Positions 1 to 13,600 of a stretch of 64,000 nt of DNA are shown piece by piece. Source of the stretch: Xiphias gladius (taxonomy: Eukaryota > Chordata > Actinopteri > Istiophoriformes > Xiphiidae); the NCBI RefSeq assembly GCF_016859285.1, contig NC_053400.1, forward strand, positions 29,660,001 through 29,724,000, read 5' to 3'. Numbering within the stretch: position 1 is the first letter of the stretch; each line of letters opens with the position of its first letter. Below the pieces are notes generated by a model, which searched no databases, was not told the origin of the DNA, and saw only the letters and a list, made by a program, of their open reading frames with translations. The position numbers and the translations under genes were made by a program.

Positions 1-620
1 CTGCTTGGAGATTGCAAAAAAAAAAGCACCTAAGGGACTCTCAGACTGAGAAACAAGATTCTCTGGTCTGATGAAACCAAGATTGAACTGTTTGGTCTCA
101 ATCCTAAGCATCATGTCTGGAGGAAACCAGGTACCGCTCATCACCTGCCTAATACCATCCCAACGGTGAACATGGTGGTAACAGCATCATCTGTGGGGGT
201 TGTTTTTCAGCCGCAGGGACAGGGAGACTGGTCAGGGTTGAGGGAAAGCGGAACGGAGCAAAATACAGAGATATCCTTAATCAAAACCTGGTGCAGAGCG
301 TTCAGGACCTCAGACTGGGCCGATGATTCACCTTCCAACAGGACAATGGCCCGGAACGCACAGACAAGACAACACAGGTGTAGTTTCCTCAACTCTGTGA
401 ATGTCCTAGAGTGGCCAAGCCAGAGCCCTGACTTGAACCCAATTAAACATCTCTGGAGAAACCGGAAAATGGCAGTCCAACGACAGCCTCCATCTAACCG
501 GAAAGAGTTTGAGAGGATCTGCAGAGAAGAATGGCAGGAAATCCCCAAACCCAAGAGGACTTGAGGCTGTAATCGCTTCCAAAGGTGCTTCAATTAAGAA
601 CAGAGTAAAGGGTCTGAATG
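1..620 (+). pseudogene. Tc1-like DNA transposon, decayed transposase (3' two thirds)
   Basis: Translated in shifting frames, this stretch gives the catalytic core of a Tc1/mariner transposase. The first DDE block reads WSDETKIELFG near 70-95, the second QQDNGPE near 337-357, and the third WPSQSPDLNPIKHLW near 412-455. A typical Tc1 C-terminal end follows, up to about 620. Several frame changes and in-frame stops (for example around 160-175, 330 and 380) separate the blocks, so no functional enzyme is encoded. The N-terminal DNA-binding part and left inverted repeat lie outside the window. Tc1 elements are abundant in teleosts, and this one is an inactive relic. I did not find a convincing right terminal inverted repeat. 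Confidence 0.93.
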
Positions 621-1049
621 CTTTCCGAATGCTCCATACATCACATTGTTATCTATCTGAAAAAATATTTTTTTTAAAAGACGGAAGCAGTTGTATTTGT
701 TCAGTGTATAATGAAAACCTTTGAGTTTTATAGGCAGCTGAGATGAAAAACTATGTGTGGGAGGATCATAACAAATAAGATCTCAAAAAAAGATTTTTGA
801 CTGACTCAAAGTCAAAGACTCAAACTAAGAACTAAAGGTAAACTCCATCCTTGTGCTTCTCTCTGTCATTGTTAAAAAAACTCTGATATATACAGTAAAA
901 CACAGTACTTGTGAACTGATATGCCATGAGATGCCAAAATGAGTTACTAGAAAATGTGCTCAGTAGAGTGCAGGCGTCCGCAAAGGCCAGTTTCAAACAA
1001 CATACACCAGACTTCAGAGGATAAAATTCAAATTCATAGTAAATGATCC

Positions 1050-1190
1050 GGACCTGTACCAAAATTGAATGGGTTCTTCCCTGGTCCATGGTCCATCCCT
1101 CCACCAAGTTCGGTGCAAATCGGCTCAGTAGTATTTGCCTAATCCTGCTGACAAATAAGCAAACTAACTAACTAACAAACAGACTCGGGT
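1050..1190 (+). repeat. LINE 3'-end-like repeat with AACT/AAAC-type tail
   Basis: The stretch contains the words 'ccaccaagttcggtgcaaat' and 'tcctgctgacaaataagcaa', followed by a short run of AACTA units. I recognise this from the 3' ends of teleost non-LTR retrotransposon copies, where the same phrase runs into a simple tail. No coding part is attached. The family name is not certain from sequence alone. Confidence 0.6.
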
Positions 1191-3560
1191 GATCAACTTT
1201 GGTATCTGACACTGAAAACAGTTCCTACACTCTCATTTTAGTTCTTTTTCTGCATCTGGGAAAGTCAGAACTTTCCTCCTTTATGCATAACTAAAAGGGT
1301 ATCTTGTCAAAACGCAAGTCGGTTTCAAATAGATTCAATTCTCTATCGTCTTGGTCCACGAAGCTAAATCAGTGGAAATGCATCAGAGAGGGTTTTCATC
1401 GCCTCGGACAAAGTCAGATCCAGGTGTACAAAACTGGACCTTTGTGGGTTTCTCATTACCTATATTGAGGCATAATTGGACTTTACTTCGATGTCATTTT
1501 TCTGATGCTGCACTTATATTAATGCGGTAACAGTTAAAAAACTAAGAGGCCTTTATAGTCTCTACTACAAACACTAGATACATTTGATATATTTTCTGTT
1601 ATCAGCATTTTATTCACGCTTTGATGAATTATGAATTTTAATTCCTTGAAATCTCCTGAGCAGAAAAATTAAAAATAAATGCAAGGGAAAAGGGGAGGGA
1701 TACCCTGTGTTGCTGTAAATGAAAGCCTCAGCAGATCTGCACAATCAAATCAATGTCAACCACATGCTGCTTCCACAGCGTATTCCCTCATTGCAACGTT
1801 TTTCATACATGGACAATATAAATAAACGGCATGTCTTATTTAGCCCTATTCGGAACCATAGAACAGTAATACTCAGCGTCTATGCCAAGGGTTTCCAGCC
1901 CACAAATGACTTCTGGGTGGTAAATCAACACAGTTTGAAGCACATTTGACAGCTTGACAGCCTCCATTACTTCTATTTTCTATGCAAAATGCAAAGTTGG
2001 AAATAGTTTGGATCATGCTTGTGTCTGTCCATTTTTCTAAAGGATTCCATCAAGCACGAATGTTGTGTGATTAACTGAATCTCGACGCATATTAATAACG
2101 TCTTTGTCGGGACTAATTTCAGTTCTTGAATACAGAAACAGACAGACAGACATTTACTTTCAACTATTATTCAGACAGACAAATGAGCCGACAACAGCTG
2201 AAATACTTGATCAAAATACGCCAAGCTGGGCCCGCACTCGCTTTGGTCTTCTAAATGCAAAAAACAGCCGGATGGATTTGAACTTGCAATCATTCTTAAC
2301 AAAGAGCTCTCGCATGATGAGCAAAAAGCACAGTGCGCATCACTTTTTATCATCTTCACAGAGCATCAAATAGTCCTCACATATCTGCTTGAGATGGGAT
2401 AGAAATGAGAAAAGAATATTGAAAATTTAAAACAACTTTATGCTTCATTCAGTCTTTTGGGAGGAAGAATGTTCCTTTCACTGACTTATTTAGACATCCT
2501 GTCTTTAAATTCTGTCAAACAAATTGAAGGACACAGATGGGAAAGCTATGTAAACGTGTTTAACAAATTATGGGAAGAGATGGCTTGAGTTGATTCCTTT
2601 TCATCCCACATTTTAGTCCGTAGTCAGTTCTCTGTCGAAAACCGATTTGGCCTCTATATTTCTTTCTCTCTGTGAGACATTTCTTTTCCATCTTCCTTCC
2701 TTTCTATCGTCTTCCATCAGCCTGTTGGGACTGTTGGATCGGCTGCTGTGGTAGCACATGTCCCAGACTGCTTTCTGGGACAAACTTCAAGAAGCCGGGT
2801 AAAAAAGCCTGGAAAAAAGACGGAAGGGAAAATATGGTGGAGGGGGAGAGAGAGAAGGAGAGAGAGGATCCTCCAGCACTACGGAGCCTCTTCAATTATT
2901 CAAATGGCCACTGTCCCTCTACACTTGTTCTCTCTGCTTGATTTGAATATTAAAATGGTCGCCCCCAAAGAGGCAGATATCCAGAGGATGAAGCCCACGC
3001 AGAGAGCAAAGGCTGAGGGTGCTTGACTTCCCCGCATCCCCGCCACAGCAGTCAATGAACGAGAGACTATCTGTGCAACTGACGGCAGGACTTTGAAGAG
3101 GGGAAGTATTCCTGTCACGTTTGGCCTAAATTCCATTAGAGACAGGCTGAGGGACTGCATTACTAACATCGAGTAGAGCTTGTAGTGTATGTATCTCAAC
3201 AGACAGGAGATGCCACCTCCTCTCAGAAGTGCACAGCGACATGGTAACAGAGGTCCCGATCCTCTCTTTGGGGGGGGGATCAGCCCGGTCGCCATAGTCT
3301 GATGAGATTTTTGTGACACGATCGGGAACTTTGAAGATTATGAGAGATTTATGATCCTCCTGACACGCAGCACGGATCGGACTTCACTTGCCTTAAATAA
3401 ATTGCTTGGATTTAAGCAATTAATGTTAGATTTTGCTCGTACTTGTTAAAAAATAAATAAAAAAATAAATAAATCTTTGAATAGACTCCAAAAAAATCCT
3501 GTCATGAGGTGGAATGAATTGAACCCAGGTAATCAGGCTGCAGATGAGGGGTGACTGTAG
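1191..3560. other. Intergenic, no recognised gene
   Basis: No open frame here has recognisable protein motifs. The longest frame (minus strand, 2900-3319, 139 codons) overlaps a purine-rich stretch near 2815-2870 and has no flanking splice pattern I trust. The moderate GC and low simple-repeat content around 2690-3320 would be compatible with conserved non-coding DNA, but that needs alignment to other fish. Confidence 0.5.
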
Positions 3561-3566
3561 TTCAGG

Positions 3567-3995
3567 GCAGTGGTGGAAGAAGTATTCAGATCTTTCACTT
3601 TATTACAAGTAACCATATTACAATGGTAAACTACCCTGTAGTACTACATTTAAAATCCTAAGAAAATTGAAGCAAAATGTATTATCAAGTGTAAAAGTAG
3701 TCATTATGCAGCAGCGTGGCCCCTTGTCAGTGTTATATTATTAAATAACAATCTAAACGATTGGGTTATTATTACTGGTGGATTACTGTGTAAGCAGCAT
3801 TTTCATGTTGTTGCAAGTGGAGGTGAGGCTACTATTTACTTTTTTTATTTTTTTTTAACATTTTACATGCCGCCGGGTATTGATCTACAGCAATACATCA
3901 TGTTTTATGAAAATTTGATTGTTTTTTTTCTGTAAAACCAGAATCCAGTAAAGTAACTAGTAACTATATCTGTAACTTAGTTACATTCCACTACT
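3567..3995. repeat. Teleost dispersed AT-rich repeat ('tggtggaagaagtattcag' family)
   Basis: It opens with 'cagtggtggaagaagtattc' and continues through accumulations of 'aagta', 'aaagtagt' and 'cttgtcagtgttatatta'. It closes near 3985 with 'ttccactact', roughly the reverse complement of its opening words. The same opening recurs at 43,196, and the 'ccttgtcagtgttata' part recurs at 35,690. The inverted ends suggest a non-autonomous DNA element, but its class is an inference. Confidence 0.7.
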
Positions 3996-4000
3996 AGGGC

Positions 4001-4067
4001 ACGTTCAGTGGTTCGATCCCTGCCTCTTCCTTACTATATATCCTGTAGGTGACCTTGAGCAAGACAC
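4001..4067 (+). repeat. SINE fragment with tRNA B-box-like sequence
   Basis: The stretch has 'gttcgatccctgcc', which resembles a tRNA B box, followed by 'tgaccttgagcaagacac', a phrase common in teleost tRNA-derived SINEs. No A box is seen upstream, since the piece abuts the preceding repeat. It is a 5'-truncated fragment. Confidence 0.55.
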
Positions 4068-7000
4068 GTGTGTATGTATGGAACAAAACAAGACGTTTTG
4101 GTCGAAAGGATTTGCCACATGAATGTGAAAAGAGGAAACTCACCTCGTTTTTTGCTCCTCCTTTTTAGTCACTGAAAATACAATGTTCACCAGACTTTTT
4201 GTATAAAATGTATGGGGATTGCGAAGACCATATCATATGATTCACATCATTTTATACTCATCAAACCATTCAGTCTCCCCTTGTGTCCTGTATACAAGCA
4301 TCTGTATTCAATGTCTCTTCACTCATTTATTCAGGGTTTTCCCTTAATTTGCTAGCGTACAAGAGCGAGGACATTTTACTGCTCTGATTTGTTACTAACT
4401 CAATGGAAAGTCCCCCCCCCCCAAGAGAGCCCCCGAGGCATATTAGTTTACTTTGTATTTTTATTTTTATTTCATTTTATTTTGTTAGTATTCAGCGATC
4501 ACGGTGAGCAGCGTAGGAGGAGGAACCTTAATGGACCGTGTTTCCTCTCGTTACAGCAGCTCCAGATAATTGAAGTGGCATTTCTGTGTATGCATATTAC
4601 ACTAAAGCCCCTTTGTGGATTAAAGAAAAAAAATAACTGAGCTGGTGAAATGGCTGCGAAGGCTGTAAGTGTTTCCACTCTGAGGTGAATGGAAAGGTGC
4701 CAGTTTCAGATGCTCCTTCTTGGAGCAACAACACCGCTCCCCCGTTTCAACGTGAAACCAAACAATCCTGGGAAAGATGTTCTTTTAAAAATAAACATCA
4801 CAAACCTTTTTGTTTTTCACTAGTATCAAAATAAGGTTGTGTGGCATTAGTATGCAGTCAGTCAGCATGCATGATAACTCTATACGTCTCTATACATCAC
4901 TCTAAGTCTTAAAACGTAGCTACTATATCTTTTCCTTGTGTGGCTTATAAAGGCTCCAAAATTATCTGTATGTAGGTCAAAGAGAATCATTTGTTTGGTC
5001 ACAAAAGCCTAATGTTACTGATGTGGAAAGAAACAGCTGATAATTTATTATATGCACTGAATTCATTGGATGCAAAGACGAGTGGAAACCAGACTGGAAA
5101 AAAAAAAATACAGTATCTGGAGATCAAGACTGAACAGCTTCAGTCTCTTTGTTAGTTCTTTTTCGAGCACATATGTTCTTTAAATTAATGATGTCGGCAG
5201 TAAGATGTAATTCAAAGGCAAGATTTTTCACCAAACTGTAGACGTTAGTATGTCAAATAAATGCAGCGATATCTGAGGCAACAGTCAGACTGTTAAGTCT
5301 TTCTGGCGGGTTCTTTCGCAAGGAGCTACAGGCCAATTAAACAAACTCCTTTGATTTTTTTGTGACACTTTTGCAAAAAGGAGCGTATAAAAGAAACATG
5401 TGAGAGTTAAAAAAATAATAATATTTTAGTCTTTCTGATGGGTTCTACACCGGATTATTTTAGGAGCAAACAGTGAACAATGAATGCAAAGCTCCGGACT
5501 TCTGTGCCAACGCCAATATGAACACGTTGGCATGTGGTCAAATAGGCCCTGTGTTCCCATTGCTGTTGAACACCGCTTCTATCAGGAACCTTGTTTCTCC
5601 AGGAAACATTATTTTGATTAATTACACCAGGTCCCCGTCGAATTTGAATGACCTCCAAAAGGGTGTACCTAGTCCCGGTCCCGTGACTTCCCGTATGGGC
5701 CCAGATTTCTGTAAAGCATGATAATGAGACTTATTAGCATAAACATGAGCGAGGCCTCTGAAACGGGTTGGGGTGTCACATCTTTTATCTGCAACTTTCG
5801 TGACAGTTTTGCTATCTCACATGAACCCGCAGCACGGCTCAGAACGACTAAACGCATGAAGACGGTGATTAATTCAAGTGCTTTAGGCACCGAGGAGGGC
5901 ACAGGCACAGCAGTTAAGGGGAAATTTAGCGTTTCCTGTTATTTTGACACGAACGCTGTGGCGTGTCACAGCAAAGCAAACCAGAGCCCGCCGGGCTATG
6001 ACGCCTCCCTGTGCGTTCGGCGCGTGCAGCGCCGAGAAACGACAGAATCTGCTCGTTGCATGCGCGCTTTTCGCGCGTGACCTGCAGGGCGCGCACCTGA
6101 GTCCTAAAAGCATTGAACGTATTTACACTGAGAATCGCTCCTGAGAGTGTGATGCCCCCCTCCCACTCGGTCTGGGGCTCCGTAGGCTTGTGTGCGGCTC
6201 GTGTTGCAGTCAGGGTGGCAGAGGTGTGTCCAGAAGGAGGATGAGCTGGACCTGAAACAGCTCCTCCTGATTGCTAGCTAGAGGGCTGGATAGGCCAGCT
6301 CTCTCTTTCCTCCCAAGCAGCAAGCAGTATTTTGGGTTCGGTTGCACGTTCAGGTTTTTGTTAGTTTTAATTCTACTTTATCATTTGCGTACACTACACT
6401 GTCAAACACTCGTGCAGTCCCCTCGCCGCTGATACAGTGGACCTGCATATCTTCCAGTAAATGTGTGTATTGTTTAGTTAGTTAAATAAATTGGTTTCGC
6501 TTTAATGCTTGATTATCTGTGTGGCCTCCCTTGTTTTGTCTCGAATTTGAGCTGGTTCGTGACTAGAGTTAAAATGATCAGTAATGAAAAAGAATAGCAG
6601 CTGAGAAATGAATTCCTTTGATACTGTTTAGACAGATGAGATCTGAAGATATTTGAAGATATGTACAGTATATAAGATATTAGATTGCTTGGTCTATTTT
6701 TTTATTTCAATTCTGGGTTTAGAAAATCTTAATATCACCCAAGTGTAAAGAGAAAATTGCTCCTCTCCACGTTCACCAGAGGCAGATGTACATGTGCATC
6801 TATCACTTTGAAAGTCAAGCAGCAGGTTCGGATACTGGTGGCGCTCTCGCGGCGGCAGTTCAATGTTCTTCTTAATCACAATGGACAGAGGGTGTCATAA
6901 AGGACCGAAGCAGTGACCTTCCATTTGTAGGATTGCCTCTTACAAGCCAAGCCAGTCTTCTGCAACATTGATCTCTCGGTACTCATGTGCTGAATTTTGA

Positions 7001-10000
7001 ATCCTACCCGTCAGCAGAAATCGTTCTGAATGCCAGACGCATTTATATTCAGGATCGCTGTTTAGAGACAAAGAAATTCAAAAATGGGAGTAGCGAGCAC
7101 TCCTAAGTTGTCTTGACGGTCGAATTGTCACCTTAACTAGACCATTTTCTCCACTCTGAAATCCTATGAAATGGTCGAGGGGACGGCAGATATGATCAGG
7201 GGGTTGTATTAATCAGTACACAGGATCTGATGCTACAGTCTTTTGCGCCCTAATCCAGACTGAGCAGCCACACTGGAGCCCAGTTCAGGTGTCAGAAGAA
7301 GGACCTACTCGACTGCAAATGCTGACCGGGGCGTAAATCTAGGTGACAATCAGACAGGCAGCACAATTCATTATCTAACCAACTAATCTAACTGCCCCAT
7401 TCACCAGCCAACTCATTTAATTAATAGCAGCCTTGTCTCCTGGGTTATCAGATATGCAGTCCTTATTGCTGATGTTATGTTACTATCAATGCTACTACGC
7501 TCAATTCATCAGCGATACTCGATTCCTTCTAAATCGGGTGTTTCTCTGTCGGCAGGTAGGTGAGGTTTGTGGAATGACTAAAGACCACCTGGAGGCCTCT
7601 TCACAAATCAATACCAACCTCGTGGTCGACGTTATCTCCTAAGGAGGGGAGTTAAGATTGATTGTCGTTAAGCACTTTACAGGATGGAAAGAGGATGAGG
7701 ACGGATCATAAAACGCCCACGCACCACCTACCCATCCCTCTCAGCTGCAGCAGAGTGCAGCCAATCGATGGGAGCAGGATCAGCAGAAAATAAATAAATA
7801 AATAAAAAACAGTAAATAAATAAATATCTAAATAAGCACAGAAGCAATAGTTTAAAAAAAGAGTAGCTGCACAAGAAATTGATCGAATCTGTGGCAAGAA
7901 AATGACAGAGTATAATTTTAAGAATCGCTGTAAGCACAAAAAAACAAACAAACAAACAAAAAAAACACTTGTTTTAAATGCAGTCCTGTTCATTTTAACG
8001 TATTTGTCATTGTTGTGAATTTTTGTAACCAGCGGAGTCTACGTCGTGCGAGACAAACAGGTTAGAAACCCCGGATCGCTTTAGAGCAAACCTCCGTGTG
8101 TCCCTGACCTGAAAAGCGAAAAAAGGCAGATCTTCAGATTAAATAAGCGTGGCTCTCCAGCTTCAAACTAATAAAGGCAAAGTGGGCGCATTAGCTTAAC
8201 TCACTTAGGAGGTTAAAAAAAACATGCATAATGGATTATTAGAAAGCATGGGAGGGATTATGATATATTAAAGATAGGAGATGGAGAGGGAAGAGTAAGT
8301 GTAGTGTACACACATTAACTCTGTGGACCTAAGCAGTCAGAAAACATACAGCTATATAATACTGAAAATGTGCACATCCACAACTAAAAGAACATTATGC
8401 TTTCATAGCTTTCATTGCATCCTTTCATGCCTCAGTTGTTACGCGGATGAAATTATTCACATCGGTAAATAAGGGTTTTGGTTTTTTTTTTTTATATAAG
8501 CGCATGCAGCGCGCTTTGCAAAAGTGCTTGGAGAATCAACATCGCACAACTGCACCACCTGACATTCCTTATTCACGTCACAGCACATTACACTTGCCTC
8601 ACATCCCCAGTAAATATTCTCTCCGTCGAGATGCTAAGAGGCGCAAAATCAGCAGCCAAAACCCACTGACAGCGGATTTAATATGAATGGGTTTGGGGCT
8701 GTAGAGGTCTCATCTAAGTCGCAATCTCAATCTAACATTGAAATGTGGTCTTGGAAGTGAGCAAACAGGGTCTTGATTCAGTCTTGCTCACGGCTGCGCT
8801 TCAGTATTTTATTTACGCACAGATTCTGCTTATCTATTCCGTGGCACTTATATATTCCTTCAACAATGGCTATGTCCTTTTTACATTTGTACTTATTATA
8901 TGAAGACAGTGGTTCACCATCTAATTAGCTCACTTGAGTGATACTGATCCACCACCATATCACAGCCTGCAAATGCGGATTTTTGAACAGTTCTACCAAA
9001 GAGCGACTCTCTCTTTCAGTTAAACGTCCCCAGACAATTTTTCACAATAAAAAGAAACAGTTAATTAGGTTAGGAATACAATCATTTAAAATATAATAGT
9101 GCTAAACTGCACCAGTTAAATCCTGTGGTGATGAAAAAGTCTCACTGATAGGGCAGTAAAGCACAGCTTTTCTTCTGGGTGGTAGGATACTCTTTGATTA
9201 AATAAGTTATTTTTGCTTCGGTGTTTAATCCCTCAAACCACATGTGCTGAAAATACAGAGATGTATGTTGCAGCTGTTTTGCCTCCCCTGGTGACGATTT
9301 GCATGTTTCCATTAAGGACTGCTTTGCCATTTGAGAGAAAATTCTTTACCCCCCGATGAAACCCTCTCAAAAATTCCCTGGTTAAAATGCATTGTCACAC
9401 GCTGTACTTTTATATGGATTGTATATTGTATGTATTTCCACAAAGCAGTTTAATTTGTTTGCCTATGAGAAAAATGTGAGAGCAGGAAGATGCTGCCCTT
9501 TATTGATTGTTGCACGGTTTGTTCTTGATCTGAAGCAACACATCGCCATGGTTTCCCGTCCAAAGTACCAGTGAAATGTGCATGAGATGCATCGCGAGGG
9601 GGCAGGCTTATGACTCCTGCGATAAATTTAGTTCCTCTCAGAGTTTTAGCCTTTTCAAAGTATCACAAAATTAACTTTGGATCATCGAGGTTTAGCAGTA
9701 GTGTCACACTTTTGCACATAAAGGGAATCGCAGAAATTATTACATGGCCTAGCAACTGTTGTGGTAATTTTTTATTAAAGAGGCTTAAATAGTGTCTGGT
9801 TTTTTTTCATGTTAAATTAATTAATGCATTTTTAAATTTTCTTATGTTAAGTAGTTCAAGAAGTGACGCGTTCATGCACATGCACAGTGTACATGTCCAG
9901 TGACTAAACGTCACTCTGCACCTCTTGTCGGCGTTACCTGCAGATATCAGTTTATCTTATCTGTGAAATCTGGTAGTTTCAGGAAAAAAATGAGGAGAAA

Positions 10001-13000
10001 AGCAAACATATTAAATATGAAACAGGCTTCGACAGGTGTGCCATCTTAGGAGCTGAAAAAATAGCTTAGTAATGCACGTTTTTCTGAAAGCAACTCGGAA
10101 CAAGTAAAAAGGGAAAGCACTGTATCTCATGGAAGACCCACAACAGCTGTCAGCTTTACAAAAAGTAGTTAAGGTTAGTTAAAAAGCAGGGAACGATTCA
10201 CAACTTTTTTTTTCACAAGTCTGTCTGAGTTTGACAGTGCTGAGGACAGGGAAGTAAATTAGCTTAGAAATTCTACAAAGAAGCGAAATACAGGTGACTG
10301 TTACCACCTTTCTCATTCAAACAAAACTCTAAACACCTGTCCAAAGTGGATTAAACAGTATTACACTCAGTCTGGTTTACTTCCAAATCTCATTTCATGA
10401 CAAATTACAGTCAAATGGCCGTGATGCAGATCTCACTGTGACTCACTATTTTGAACTCTTTTACTCTCACGCTGGAAGGAACATTTTAATGTGCTCGTAC
10501 ATGTTATTCCCTCTTAATGGCGCCGGCTCTCCGAGACGGTTGCATCCGATTGCATTTAAACACCAGCGTTAAGATTGGAGCGCCGAAGAATGGAGCAGAG
10601 CGTGCCCTGCATCTGTCGGCGTTGGTTCACACCACTGGTCGGGATAAGGACACACTCTGGGATCCGCCAGAGCCTGAAGCTGCTCGCTGGTAATGCTGTA
10701 GGTCTCTGTGGGCAAGGAGAGACGGAGGATGCCGTCCAGCCGCGCCCAGGAGATAGGCCGAAGGGAGGATGACAGATGACAGATGAGGTGCCGTCATGGT
10801 TTCCTAAAAGCTCAGTAAGACCTGTCTTCTGGCGGCACATCTAAATTATTACCTCGGCTTCACCGGCGTTTGTAGCGCTCAGCCCGGTCTTGCAAGGCTG
10901 CAGACCTTTAGGTTTTTGCTCATTCACCTTCCTTAGATAATTAGATTTATGTATACATGTTGCTGTTTAAATAAACACAAGGCTGGTTTCCAGAGGCTGT
11001 GATAACAGTAACGATAGTAGTACATTTGAAAAATTCATTACGAGTGTAAAATAACTGGTAGTGATGTTTATTCAATACGCTAACGTCAAAGCAGAGGCGG
11101 TCAGTTCCCCCATCAGGAAGCCAGATGCTTTATGCAGCTTCCTCTTCGCCAGAGAGTGCAAAGAAATCTCAGATCTGAAAGTCATCAATTTTTTATTCCC
11201 ACTCCGACTGCCGTGGAATACATAAGCGCGTGTGTTGCGGGAGTCAACAGTCACTTGCCGAGTTCCATGGCAAACCTGGACGTTGCATGTGAAGAATTAG
11301 TGTGAAACAACTGTACCTCCAAGTGTGTTTACATGTTCCTGGAACAGCTGGTCTCAAGCGACCGCGCCTGTAATGAAATACTTGACACAAACAAGCCCTA
11401 ATGAAGAATCCGGCTGCACACTCATTAATTCAAGAGTTAAAAAAAAACCCTGCGTGGAGTGTGATTTGCTCCCTCGCGGGCAGCCTGTCTCGCTGCGAGC
11501 CTGGATAGTGAGGGCCCTGTCCCTCCTGTTCGACTGTGGCCCTAGAAAGCGTAACTGGCAGGGAGGCTCACCGAAATGTGAACTAGACACATGTTTCTGC
11601 CAGACAGCGTGGGCCAGTGCTGAGTGGTTGCTTACGCATGCCAAGCTGGTGTAGGGGAAAGTGGGACAAACAATGCAGTCCAAAATACAACGAGGTGCAC
11701 GTTTTGGCTTTGAGCGGAAATTACACAAAATATAAGATTTGCATATATTTGCAGATGAAATAGCAACAAGAAGTCGTTGATTTACTGTGGCGAGTGCAGC
11801 TTCTCTGCAGCTCCGTGGCACATTTGTGGTTTTGCAAGCCGCAATTTCAAAGCACATTGCAAAACTGCAAATGTCAGACATAATCTCTCTGTGATGGTGC
11901 TTTGATTGAGCATTGTGAACCTTCAGGTAAAACTGTCTTTCACACACAGCCCTCAAACACGGAGAAGATGCGATAGTTCACTCTCTATGCCGCGAAATAT
12001 TATGTAACCGATGGGGCGTAAATCTGTGAAAACTCCAACGTCTAAGAAAAAAGAGCCTTTAATTCCTTTTTAGTAAAGGGATAATAAACCTCGCTCCCAC
12101 ACCCCTTTGTACTGGATCTCTTGCTCTTGACTCGCTGTGTTCTGTCATCTCTATTGTGAAAATGTTCAATAATGACCAACCCTGAGGTTCAGACACGCTA
12201 ATGGAGACACCGACCTTAAAAAGTCCCTTTTGTTTTCCCTGTTCATTATTAAAGGGACACTCCTTCATTTTTGTCCAGAATTCCAGTTCGTGATGCCGCA
12301 CACGAGGAAAATCCATAATATGGCTGCAGTGAAAGATGATTTTCATTATTGATATATAATTCTGTATTTACTATCATCAAAGGAGGAGGATATCTGTGAA
12401 TTAAAGGCTTCCCCTTGTGTTCTCAGTATTTTTTTTAATTCATTTTAATTGCTCAACTAAGCTAAAATACTCAGTGGTAAAATAAATCCCAGCAATATTA
12501 ATTGCATCAATTAGCAGCAACAAGGCACCAGCAGAGGGCATCAAAAAATCATCATCTTCCCAGGCAACCATTTGTAGGGCAGAGCTACATTTGAACAAGA
12601 ACCCAGAGGATGCAGACGGGACCAACCTGTGGGACACCCACAGGCTTGTGGGACCTAACTGTGAGAGTAAAGCTTGGCCAAAACGCCGCTGTCATGTCGT
12701 GCTGCGGAGCAGTAGTGAAGCCGTCTGCTTGCTCAAACCCAAAAGTAGCAGCTGTGCACAAACTGGACCGTACTGGCTGTCACAACATCCCTAACTTCAG
12801 AGGCAACCACAGTTTGCTTTCTGTAAACTGTTTGAGTTGTTCAATCGCTCACGCCGCAGCTCTTTCCTGTGATTGCATGCTAAGATAAACCATTTTACCT
12901 TTGAGGTTCAAAGTAAAGTCTAATGTAATAACGTAGTCATCCGGTCAAAAAAACCTCCATTCCTCAGATGTCAGATAAACAAGGTTCTAGTTTGATTATA

Positions 13001-13600
13001 AAATATGTGTAAAACAATGTATTATCCAACATCTACTTGGCTCGCAGTTAATTTAATCCAGATGTGGAAGTAACTAGATTAGAAGCAAGTCTGCCAGGTC
13101 TCCACTGGATGTATCCAATCACATTATGTATGAAATACACTGCAGGAATACGAAACATTTCCACCGTGATAGCTGAGATGTGCAGCGGCAGCTGCATAGG
13201 CACTCTGTCTTGCGGCTGCTTCCTGAAGCAGGGATGTGTGCCAAAGAGGAACTAAGTCCCTTGCAAATCCATTCACTGGAATGGTTGTCATCCCCCCAAT
13301 CCATTCAAATTTGATTTGGCAAAAAGTAGTTTGCGTGACAGAACCTTGAACTCCAGTTGGGGGAGTTGACGAGGGGGAGGTGAATGACGCGCATACCCTG
13401 GAAGCTAAATGAGTCAGGAGGAGGATTCCCGGTGCTCATACAATTCACTTGGTTAATAAATAGAATACCTCATTCTGAAATGACACTTAAATGACACCAA
13501 ATAGATACCCGAGATACCCTGTGTCTGCTATCTATGTAAATTGATTACAGGGACCAAATATATCAAAACATAGACCCACCCACACACGGATGTTCTGTTA
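4068..13600. other. Long intergenic stretch without recognised genes
   Basis: I see no protein motif, tRNA or convincing exon in these 9.5 kb. Short open frames (up to 200 codons on the minus strand at 11,354-11,956) carry no family signature. Notable contents are a CpG-dense patch at about 5,940-6,135 (listed separately) and short simple runs such as 'aataaataaataaa' near 7,790. A moderately GC-rich segment lies at about 10,500-10,800. In human the neighbour on this side of APIP is EHF, but no ETS-domain or pointed-domain exon is visible here. Confidence 0.5.
5940..6135. promoter_or_regulatory. Isolated CpG-dense patch
   Basis: About 200 bp are packed with CpG dinucleotides ('gttcggcgcgtgcagcgccg', 'gcatgcgcgcttttcgcgcg') in an otherwise AT-rich, CpG-poor setting. 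The 'gcatgcgcgc' word resembles an NRF1 site. There is no adjacent recognised gene on either strand within the window. It could be an orphan promoter (a gene whose exons I cannot recognise, or a non-coding RNA), a regulatory element, or chance. Confidence 0.35.

Noticed and set aside
2900-3319. 139-codon minus-strand frame with a hydrophobic stretch near its end
   Set aside because: No family match and no start context; the stretch looks like moderately GC-rich non-coding DNA.
11354-11956. Longest minus-strand open frame in the window (200 codons)
   Set aside because: No recognisable motif and no supporting splice or codon pattern; overlapping frames on the other strand are equally open. One or two such frames are expected in 64 kb.
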